Assembly (NCBI RefSeq): GCF_900100695.1
Contig: NZ_FNCF01000003.1
Coordinates: 434,001 to 498,000 of the forward strand
Length of the DNA stretch: 64,000 bases
Origin: Klenkia brasiliensis
Lineage (GTDB): Bacteria > Actinomycetota > Actinomycetes > Mycobacteriales > Geodermatophilaceae
Direction: 5' to 3'
In this document: positions 38,477 to 44,765 of the stretch, piece by piece
Position numbering within the stretch: the first letter of the stretch is position 1
Layout: each line of letters begins with the position of its first letter
Program-made: the position numbers and the translations under genes
Notes under the pieces: model-generated
What the model saw: only the letters and a program-made list of their open reading frames with translations
Told to the model about the DNA's origin: nothing
Databases searched by the model: none

Positions 38477-39532
38477 GTGGCGACCGTCCTGCCCTCGGGC
38501 TCCCCGGCCTCCGCCGGCGACCTCGGGGCCGGCGGTGCCGCCGCCGCGCCGGACACCGAGGAGCCCGCCAGGCGCCGCTCGCTGGTGTCCCGGCTGCCCG
38601 CGCCGCTCCGGGTCCCCCTGCAGGTGCTCGGGCGCACCGTCGCCAAGGCCTGGCAGGACCGCATCCTCGGGCTGTCGGCGGAGGCGTCGTTCTGGCAGAT
38701 CCTGTCGGTGCCGCCGCTGCTCATCGGGCTGCTGGGGTCGCTGGGCTACCTGGGGTCGTTCATCGGCGACTCGGCCGTGGCGGAGATCGAGGCGCGGCTG
38801 GTGCAGCTGGCCTCGGAGGCGCTGACCCCCGCCGTCGTCGACAGCCTGGTGCAGCCCACGCTCACCGACATCCTCGGCTCGGGCCGGCTCGACGTGGTCA
38901 GCCTGGGCTTCCTGCTGTCGCTGTGGGCCGGGTCCTCCGGTGTCGCGACCTTCATGAACACCAGCGTCATCGCCTACGACCAGCGCGACATCCGCGGGCC
39001 GATCCGCACCCGGCTGATGGCCCTGGGGCTGTTCGTCGTCGCGCTGGTCCTGGCCGTGCTGTCGCTGCCGCTGCTGGTGCTCGGGCGCAGCGCCCTGGTG
39101 TCGCTGCTGCCCACCGACCTGCAGTCGACGGCGACCGTGCTGGTGAACGCGGTGTACTGGCCGCTGGTCGCGATCGTCCTGGTGCTGGCCCTGACGAGCT
39201 TCTACCACGTCACGCTGCCCCGGCGGCTGCCGTGGGTCAGGCACCTGCTGGGCGCGGTCTTCGCGGCCGGGTTCTTCATCGGCGCCGCGCTGGTGCTGCG
39301 CACCTACGTGGCCGACGTCCTCACCACGGCGCTGCCCTACGGCGCGCTGGCCGCACCGATCGCGGCCCTGCTGTTCTGCTTCTTCCTCGGCATGGCGGTG
39401 CTGCTGGGCGCCGAGCTCAACGCCACGGTCGAGGCGCGCTGGCCGTCCGGGCAGCGGCGGCACGACCGCCGCCGGCGCCGCCGCCGGGCCGCCAAGATCG
39501 AGCTCGAGGCCCGGAAGCTGGGTCTGCGCTAG
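38477..39532 (+). CDS. YihY/virulence factor BrkB family membrane protein
   Basis: A 351-residue membrane protein with about six helices (VPPLLIGLLGSLGYLGSFIG, LGFLLSLWAGSSGVATFMN, LGLFVVALVLAVLSLPLLVLG, AIVLVLALTSFYHVTL, AAGFFIGAALVLRTYV, IAALLFCFFLGMAVLLGAELNA) and a very basic C-terminal tail ([14 protein letters not shown]). The YihY family was once called RNase BN by mistake; its function is unknown. A CACACT box sits six bases before the GTG. Its stop is one base from that of the convergent DUF3039 gene. Confidence 0.88.
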   Translation: MATVLPSGSPASAGDLGAGGAAAAPDTEEPARRRSLVSRLPAPLRVPLQVLGRTVAKAWQDRILGLSAEASFWQILSVPPLLIGLLGSLGYLGSFIGDSAVAEIEARLVQLASEALTPAVVDSLVQPTLTDILGSGRLDVVSLGFLLSLWAGSSGVATFMNTSVIAYDQRDIRGPIRTRLMALGLFVVALVLAVLSLPLLVLGRSALVSLLPTDLQSTATVLVNAVYWPLVAIVLVLALTSFYHVTLPRRLPWVRHLLGAVFAAGFFIGAALVLRTYVADVLTTALPYGALAAPIAALLFCFFLGMAVLLGAELNATVEARWPSGQRRHDRRRRRRRAAKIELEARKLGLR

Positions 39533-39533
39533 C

Positions 39534-39758
39534 TCACTTCTTGAGCTGGGCGTAGACCTCCTTGCACGGCTCGCACACCGGGCTGCCGGGCTTGGGGCTC
39601 TTGGTCACCGGGAAGACCTCGCCGCACAGCGCCTCGACCAGGGTGCCCATGACGGCGCTCTCGGCGATCTGGTTCTTCTTCACGTAGTGGAAGACCTCCG
39701 GCGGCTGCGAGGTGGTGTTCTCGCGGACGTCCGGGCGCTCCAGGATCTCGGTGCTCAC
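39534..39758 (-). CDS. DUF3039 family protein
   Basis: A 74-residue actinobacterial protein of unknown function. A conserved core (FHYVKKNQIAESAVMGTLVEALCGEVF) is followed by CEPCKEVY; the three Cys could hold a metal. The GTG overlaps the stop of the upstream DUF3099 gene (GTGA), so both are translated together, as is usual for this pair in actinobacteria. Confidence 0.87.
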   Translation of the reverse strand: MSTEILERPDVRENTTSQPPEVFHYVKKNQIAESAVMGTLVEALCGEVFPVTKSPKPGSPVCEPCKEVYAQLKK

Positions 39759-40099
39759 GGCTCCGAGTCTATGACCCGCCCGGCGCTGGGCCGGGCCTCG
39801 AGGATCCGGTCGGGCGCGGGCACCTTGTACCGGTTGACGTCGACCTTCTTCTTCGGCGGCCGGTCGTTGGCCATGACCACGGCGATCCACGGCAGCACCG
39901 TGCCGAGGACGGCGAAGATCGCCATCAGCCAGAGGGTCTGGTAGAAGATCGCCGCCAGCATCACGCTCACGATGCGGATCAGCATGGTGATCACGTACCG
40001 CTTCTTGCGGGCAGCGTGCTGGTCACCCAGGCTCGGCTGCGCCTCCGTGATGAGCACCGGCTCGTTGCGGGTCTCCCGGTTCGTGGTCACGCGACCCAT
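39755..40099 (-). CDS. DUF3099 family membrane protein
   Basis: A 114-residue protein with two membrane helices (YVITMLIRIVSVMLAAIFYQ, LWLMAIFAVLGTVLPWIAVVM) between a short N terminus and a basic tail (RPPKKKVDVNRYK). Function unknown. ATG at 40099 or GTG at 40090 could start it; neither has a strong ribosome site. It is first in a two-gene operon with DUF3039. Confidence 0.85.
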   Translation of the reverse strand: MGRVTTNRETRNEPVLITEAQPSLGDQHAARKKRYVITMLIRIVSVMLAAIFYQTLWLMAIFAVLGTVLPWIAVVMANDRPPKKKVDVNRYKVPAPDRILEARPSAGRVIDSEP

Positions 40100-40148
40100 C
40101 GTGCCACCGGATCGGGTACCCCCGCCGGGCGTGGCGGGAAATCCCGTT

Positions 40149-40733
40149 TCAGCTGGTCTTCTTCGCCTTCGCAGCGGCCTTGGCGTCCTGCTTGAAGGCC
40201 CGCACCTCGGCCAGGCTGGTGGGGTCGACGACGTCGGCGACCGAGCGGCGGGCGCCGTCGGTGCCGTAGTCACCGGCCGCCTCCCGCCAGCCGGACGGCG
40301 TCACGCCGTACTGCTTGCCGAGCAGGGCGACGAGGATCTTCGCCTTCTGCGCACCGAAGCCGGGCAGCTCCCCGACCCGCCTCAGCAGCGTCGCGCCGTC
40401 GGGGACGTCGGCCCAGAGGTTCTCCGCGCGGCCCTCGTAGCGCTCGACCAGCAGCCGGCACACCGCCTGGGTGCGCTCGGCCATGGAGCCCGGGTAGCGG
40501 TGCACCGCCGGCGGCCCGGCGAAGACGGCCTTGAGCGCGTCGGGGTCGGCGTCGGCGATGGCCGCCGCCGACAGGGTGTCCGTGCCGAGCCGCTGCGCCA
40601 GCAGCGCGGGCCCGGCGAACGCCCGCTCCATGGGGAACTGCTGGTCCAGCAGCATCCCGATCAGCAGGGCGAGCGGGTCGCGGCCGAGCAGGTCGTCGGC
40701 GGCCGGTTCCTGGGCGATCCGGATGGTCGGCAC
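40149..40733 (-). CDS. HhH-GPD-type base-excision repair protein
   Basis: A 194-residue DNA glycosylase-like protein: an N-terminal helix bundle (DPLALLIGMLLDQQFPMERAFAG), a helix-hairpin-helix (VGELPGFGAQKAKILVALLG) and a basic tail (KQDAKAAAKAKKTS). The catalytic residue is not obvious, and the substrate lesion is unknown. The start is set at the GTG at 40733, not the ATG further up, because a CAGACT box lies six bases before it. The same box and spacing recur in a truncated copy at 47.2 kb. The gene forms the left border of the putative island. Confidence 0.87.
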   Translation of the reverse strand: MPTIRIAQEPAADDLLGRDPLALLIGMLLDQQFPMERAFAGPALLAQRLGTDTLSAAAIADADPDALKAVFAGPPAVHRYPGSMAERTQAVCRLLVERYEGRAENLWADVPDGATLLRRVGELPGFGAQKAKILVALLGKQYGVTPSGWREAAGDYGTDGARRSVADVVDPTSLAEVRAFKQDAKAAAKAKKTS

Positions 40734-41199
40734 GCCGGCAGTCTGCACCATGCCCACGGGCAGCACTGGCGATCATCGACGTCGCCAGCTGCCACCTCGG
40801 CGAGTCCTTCACCGTGCATCAGCCTCGACGCCTCGATCAGGTCGCCCCAACCGAGCGGTGTCGAACCCGGGCGATGACCTGACCGCCGCGCACCGGGAGG
40901 TCCAGGCCCACGGGGCCGTGGGGGAACGCGCCATGGAAGCGTCCTGGCCGACCAGCCAGGCTCGCCGTTGGCCCAACTGCTGCGGGTCGCTGACCACACC
41001 ACCGCGACTCGGAGCTGGGCAAGCCCCGCTCGATCGTGCATGACGCCAGGCGCGTCGCCGGGCTACCGGGTGGTCGCGATCCCGGTCTGCGTTCCGGGCC
41101 GGGTTACCGCTGGGCCGGGAGGCCACCGGACTGGCTGGGAACGATGCGGCCTCCGCGGGGCGGTCCTGGGTGTTGCAAGACCGCCCGCGTCCTGGGGCC
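40734..41199. other. 466-base gap, left end of the island; possible transposase debris
   Basis: No intact gene. A plus-strand stretch around 40860-40960 translates as DDLTAAHREVQAHGAVGERA, reminiscent of the C-terminal part of IS5-type transposases, but it is short and breaks into other frames, so it would be a remnant at most. The sequence is noticeably less GC-biased than the core genes nearby. Confidence 0.3.
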
Positions 41200-41211
41200 T
41201 CAGCCCCAGGA
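41190..41211 (-). terminator. Hairpin enclosing the stop codon of the island operon
   Basis: On the minus strand TCCTGGGGC-TGAG-GCCCCAGGA forms a perfect 9-base stem, and its four-base loop holds the TGA stop of the DNRLRE-like gene. It is the only strong hairpin at the end of the four-gene operon. Confidence 0.5.
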
Positions 41212-41850
41212 GAGGACCAGCTGGGGTGGGTTGGACCCTTCGCGACTGCTGTAGGTCTGCAGGTCGTTGCCGGTGGTCTCGTCGGCGTCCGCGATCTCGA
41301 TGCCGCCGTTGCCCTCGGCGTACAGCCCGGTGACGATGCTCTGCACCGGCCACGTCTGCCAGCCCGGGCTGGCAGGGGTCGAGGTCGTCGCGGCCCCGGT
41401 CGCGGTCGTCGTGGGCTGGGTGGACCAGGTCACCGCGGTCTCGCTCCAGGACGTCGTCGTCAACACGCGGCGGGCCACGATGCTGCGCACTGAGTCGTTG
41501 CTGGACAGGTAGAGGCGCAGGCTGACGCCGCTGAGGGTGCAGCCCGCGGGGATCGTGGGCAGGGCGAACCGGACCAGGGAGCGGTTGAGCCCACCGTTGC
41601 CGGACCGGACCAGCAGCGTGGTCGTGGTGCCGTAGTTGGCGTTGGCCGGGGATTCACGGATGGTGGCGTCCTCCGAGGCCGTGACCGTCACGGTGGTCGG
41701 GTTGACGCACCAGGTCCCGGAACCGACCTGGTCGGCGGTGTTCGTCGTGCTGGCGGTGAAGGCCGCGGTCGAGGTGACCTGGGTGAGCGCCACGGTCCCG
41801 GCCGCCGCCAGGACGAGGACGGCCGCCCGCACCCAGGTGGGGCGGCTCAC
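41200..41850 (-). CDS. Secreted DNRLRE-like protein with SipW-cognate-type signal
   Basis: A 216-residue exported beta-sheet protein. The N terminus has a hydrophobic helix (AAVLVLAAAGTVALTQV) followed by AAFTASTTNTADQVGSG, closely like the exported protein at 44.0-44.6 kb; this pattern marks proteins cut by SipW-type peptidases. The rest resembles the DNRLRE/CBM96 domain (ATIRESPANANYGTTTTLLV, RSLVRFALPTIPAGCTLSGV, then SWSETAVTWSTQP and GNDLQTYSSREGSNPPQLVL). DNRLRE domains occur in surface and matrix proteins. GTG overlaps the diguanylate cyclase stop (GTGA), so its synthesis is coupled to that enzyme. Confidence 0.82.
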   Translation of the reverse strand: MSRPTWVRAAVLVLAAAGTVALTQVTSTAAFTASTTNTADQVGSGTWCVNPTTVTVTASEDATIRESPANANYGTTTTLLVRSGNGGLNRSLVRFALPTIPAGCTLSGVSLRLYLSSNDSVRSIVARRVLTTTSWSETAVTWSTQPTTTATGAATTSTPASPGWQTWPVQSIVTGLYAEGNGGIEIADADETTGNDLQTYSSREGSNPPQLVLSWG

Positions 41851-43283
41851 CGGGTCGCCACCGCACCGGCCGCGCCGGACCGCTGCGCCCGTCGTCCGCG
41901 CTTGACCTCGTACATCGCCTCGTCGGAGGCCCGGAGGACCGCCTCGAGGTCCTCGCCGGCGGTCGAGGTCGCGGTCCCGATGCTGATACCCACCCGCGCC
42001 GTACCACCGGGCAGGAGCACGGGCCGGCCGACCACCAACTCCACCTGCCGAGCCACCGTCGCCAGCTCGAGCGGGTCCGCCGAGGGCAGGAGGAGGACGA
42101 ACTCGTCGCCGCCGAAACGGGCCAGCGCCGAGCCCTCCGGCCGGGAGGCCTCCAGCCGGGCGGCTATCCGCTGCAGGAGCAGGTCGCCCGCGGCGTGGCC
42201 GTGCAGGTCGTTGACCGCCTTGAAGCCGTCGAGGTCGCAGAACAGCATCCCGACCGGGCGGGGCATCCCTGCGGCCAGGTCGATGAGCCCGCGCCGGTTC
42301 AGCAGCCCGGTCAGCGGGTCGTGCTCGGCCTGCTGGTGCATGGCGGCGCTGAGCCGGCGGAGGTCAGTGACGAGCGTGGCGTACTCCAGGGTCACCCGGC
42401 TCTGTGCGACCAGGAGCTCCAGCGCCTCCACCACGCGGTCATCGCGCCGGCCCTCGGGCACGGTCACCCGCAGCGTGTGGAGGTCGTCGCCCTCGCCGTG
42501 CAGCTGCCAGCGGACGTCGTCCGGCCGGCGCCGGGCATCGCCGTCACCGGCCACGACCCGGCCGTCCGCGCTGACGACCCACGCGGACCGGGCACCGACG
42601 CGCATCGCCGCCGTTACCAGACCGGTCAGGACGTCGTGGACGTCCGGGCGCACGAGGTCGGCGCCCGCGGCCACCACGCTCGCGAGGAGCTCCGAACGGT
42701 CGTCGGCGTCGGCACCCGCGGCGCGGGACCGGACGACCTCGGCGACGAGGTGCTCGCCGAGCAGACCCAGGGGCAGGGCTCCCAGCAGCAGGAGGGGCAG
42801 CGTGACGACCAGGGCCTGGAGCGCGGCGACGTCCAGCGACCCCGGGGTGAGGAACTGCGCAACGACGAGCGCGGTGGTGCAGCCGACCCAGGTGACGGCC
42901 AGGCCGCTGAGGCCGGCCAGCACGGCTGCCTCCAGGAGGGGCAGCAGCACCAGGACGACGGCCAGCGACCGGGGAGGCGGTCCCGCGACCCAGACGACAC
43001 CCACGACCACGACGGCGTCGACCGCGACGCCGAGCAGCGCCGAACGCACGCGGTGGCCGGGCCGCCGGAGCCGACGCACCGACACGCGGTCGCCGGCGAC
43101 CAGGACCGCCGCCCCGAGGCCGAGCAGGGCCAGGGCGAGCGGCCGCTCGACGGTCGAGGAGGGGCCTGGTTCGTAGGCCGCGGCGAGGACGCAGAGGCCG
43201 ACGACGGCGACGAGCCGCACCTGGGAGAAGGCGCGAGCGGCGACCGTCCTCCCCAGCTGCCGCCGGGAACCGTCGTTGATCAT
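41847..43283 (-). CDS. Membrane diguanylate cyclase (GGDEF)
   Basis: A 478-residue protein making c-di-GMP. About six N-terminal helices (residues 20-185, for example LALALLGLGAAVLVAG and AVVLVLLPLLEAAVLAGLSGLAV) precede a GAF-like segment and a GGDEF domain. The active site RFGGDEFVLLLP near residue 390, FCDLDGFKAVND and GISIGTA are intact. The inhibitory RxxD motif five residues upstream is absent (Ser at the Asp position), so product inhibition may be weak. It overlaps the signal peptidase stop (ATGA) and the DNRLRE start (GTGA). Its place inside an exported-protein operon is unusual. Confidence 0.9.
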   Translation of the reverse strand: MINDGSRRQLGRTVAARAFSQVRLVAVVGLCVLAAAYEPGPSSTVERPLALALLGLGAAVLVAGDRVSVRRLRRPGHRVRSALLGVAVDAVVVVGVVWVAGPPPRSLAVVLVLLPLLEAAVLAGLSGLAVTWVGCTTALVVAQFLTPGSLDVAALQALVVTLPLLLLGALPLGLLGEHLVAEVVRSRAAGADADDRSELLASVVAAGADLVRPDVHDVLTGLVTAAMRVGARSAWVVSADGRVVAGDGDARRRPDDVRWQLHGEGDDLHTLRVTVPEGRRDDRVVEALELLVAQSRVTLEYATLVTDLRRLSAAMHQQAEHDPLTGLLNRRGLIDLAAGMPRPVGMLFCDLDGFKAVNDLHGHAAGDLLLQRIAARLEASRPEGSALARFGGDEFVLLLPSADPLELATVARQVELVVGRPVLLPGGTARVGISIGTATSTAGEDLEAVLRASDEAMYEVKRGRRAQRSGAAGAVATR

Positions 43284-43990
43284 GTCAAGCCTTCCGGGGT
43301 GGTGGTGGCGGCGCGTGCGGCATCCAGCCGGCGTGCCAGGTCAACGGTGAGGGCGGCGGGGACGAGGGAACCACCGGCCGACGTGGAGGTACGGGTGCGG
43401 CCGGCGAGCAGGATCTCGCCGGGCAGTCGGTGGTCCTGGCGGTTCCAGGGGTCGAGCTCGGGGTCGTTCGCCTTCGGCGCCAGCCACACCGTCGTGACGA
43501 GGAGAGCGGCAGCCAGCGCCAGGGAGGTCGTGTCACCCCGCTCGACCCACAGCGACGGCAACCCGATGAAGGGCACCTCCAGGACGGCGGCCCCTCGGAC
43601 CTGGTCCGGCCGGACGGGGGCAGCGTCAGGTGCGGGGTTCGCGTCCCCCTGGACGACGTAGGTGCCGTCGTCCTGCACGGCGACGACGCGGTGCAGGACC
43701 CTCCCGGTCCCGGGCAGGTCGTAGAGCACGACGGTGCCGACGTCCAGCCCGGCGGTGCCGGCGTCGCGGAGGACGACGACGTCCCCCGGTGACACGACCG
43801 GCTCCATCGAGCCGCTGGTGACCAGGGTGGGGTGCCACCCCAGGACCAGGGTCGGCAGGACGATCCAGGTGGCCAGACCGAGAGCGACGGTCAGCAGCAG
43901 GCTGCTCACCGTCCCGGCCACGAAGGCGGTCGTGCGCACCCAACTGCGTGACGGCGCCCCGGTCCGGCTCAGGCCGAACGCGTTTCCCAC
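43280..43990 (-). CDS. ER-type (SipW-like) signal peptidase I
   Basis: A 236-residue S26B-type peptidase. An N-terminal helix (TVSSLLLTVALGLATWIVLP) is followed by the catalytic Ser in TSGSMEPVVSPGDVVVL, a His instead of Lys in GRVLHRVVAV, and QGDANPAPD, which together mark the Ser-His ER type. A second helix (LALAAALLVTTVWLAP) lies near 165. The GTG at 43990 overlaps the exported-protein gene by 22 bases; another GTG at 43939 is possible. It presumably processes the two flanking exported proteins, as SipW does TasA in Bacillus. Confidence 0.88.
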   Translation of the reverse strand: MGNAFGLSRTGAPSRSWVRTTAFVAGTVSSLLLTVALGLATWIVLPTLVLGWHPTLVTSGSMEPVVSPGDVVVLRDAGTAGLDVGTVVLYDLPGTGRVLHRVVAVQDDGTYVVQGDANPAPDAAPVRPDQVRGAAVLEVPFIGLPSLWVERGDTTSLALAAALLVTTVWLAPKANDPELDPWNRQDHRLPGEILLAGRTRTSTSAGGSLVPAALTVDLARRLDAARAATTTPEGLT

Positions 43991-44586
43991 GTGAAGCCGA
44001 AGTTGGTGGTCCTGTTCTGCGCGTTCTGGTCGTTGGCGACCGAGACGGTGAACCGGAAGGTGCGCGTCTCCCCGCTGGCGGCGGGGTCCCAGGTCGAGAT
44101 GCCGGTCGCGTAGGAGTTCTTGCTGGACTGGAAGGCCGCGATGGTCCCGGTGTAGAGGGTCGAGGTGGCGCTGAAGCTGCTGCAGTTGCCGAACGCATCG
44201 GCGGTGTCGGGACCCACCTCGACGGTGAGGTTGAAGTAGGTGCCGGCATCGCCCGTGACGCCGGCCGAGTACAGGTAGACAGGCCCGGGGTTCACCGTGC
44301 CGGTGTAGGTGACGTCGATGCACCGGGACAGGTTGTTGCCGGGGGTCAACGGACCCTCGCTGGCGAACATCGCCGACCCGGAGTCGTTGTCGCTGAGCGC
44401 CACCCCGCCGCTGGTGACCGTGTCGGCGGTGTTGTCGGTCGTGGCGACGAATGCGGCGTAGCTGCTTGACGCGACGAGGAGCGCGACCAGCAGGAAGGTC
44501 AGGGCGACGGCCGCGAGCTGGATCGTCAGGCCGTTCAGCGATCGTCGACGACCGCTTCTTGGCGCCGCGTTCGAAGGTTTAGTCAT
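43969..44586 (-). CDS. TasA/SipW-cognate-type exported surface protein
   Basis: A 205-residue exported protein. A basic start (RSGRRRSLNG) and a long hydrophobic helix (LAAVALTFLLVALLVASSSY) lead to AAFVATTDNTADTVTSGG, the SipW-cognate processing pattern shared with the DNRLRE protein. The mature part is a beta-rich domain (VTYTGTVNPGPVYLYSAGV, ETRTFRFTVSVANDQNAQNR) like TasA/CalY or the alternate-signal exported proteins of actinobacteria. The ATG at 44586 is chosen because a GACGAT box lies six bases upstream; a GTG at 44634 would run across the conserved 44630-44649 element. It heads the operon and may form fibres; that is inference. Confidence 0.8.
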   Translation of the reverse strand: MTKPSNAAPRSGRRRSLNGLTIQLAAVALTFLLVALLVASSSYAAFVATTDNTADTVTSGGVALSDNDSGSAMFASEGPLTPGNNLSRCIDVTYTGTVNPGPVYLYSAGVTGDAGTYFNLTVEVGPDTADAFGNCSSFSATSTLYTGTIAAFQSSKNSYATGISTWDPAASGETRTFRFTVSVANDQNAQNRTTNFGFTWETRSA

Positions 44587-44629
44587 ACCAAGATCGTCGG
44601 CACGGCTGCCCGCCCGTGAAGCACCGTCC

Positions 44630-44649
44630 GACACCCCTCACCCTTCGTG
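44630..44649. promoter_or_regulatory. 20-base element shared with the multicopper oxidase promoter
   Basis: GACACCCCTCACCCTTCGTG in the divergent gap between the exported-protein operon and the GGDEF-EAL gene matches 52362-52381 at 19 of 20 positions. Within it and just beyond, TCACC (44638-44642) and GGTGA (44652-44656) form a symmetric pair. It ends about 45 bases before the ATG at 44586, where an activator or repressor could act on either gene. Confidence 0.55.
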
Positions 44650-44765
44650 GTGGTGATGCGGCTCACCGTCGGATCGACACACTGTCGTTCTGGCCGGTCA
44701 TCCCATGGGGTCATCGAGCCGTGGGCTGATCTGCAGGTCCACCGGAGGGGGTCGATGCCTCATCC

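Noticed and set aside
40860-40960. IS5-type transposase gene at the left island edge
   Set aside because: Only about 20 residues look transposase-like, in a short broken frame; reported as possible debris, not as a gene.
44587-44765. c-di-GMP riboswitch before the GGDEF-EAL or exported-protein gene
   Set aside because: The expected GEMM core motifs and paired stems could not be found on either strand.
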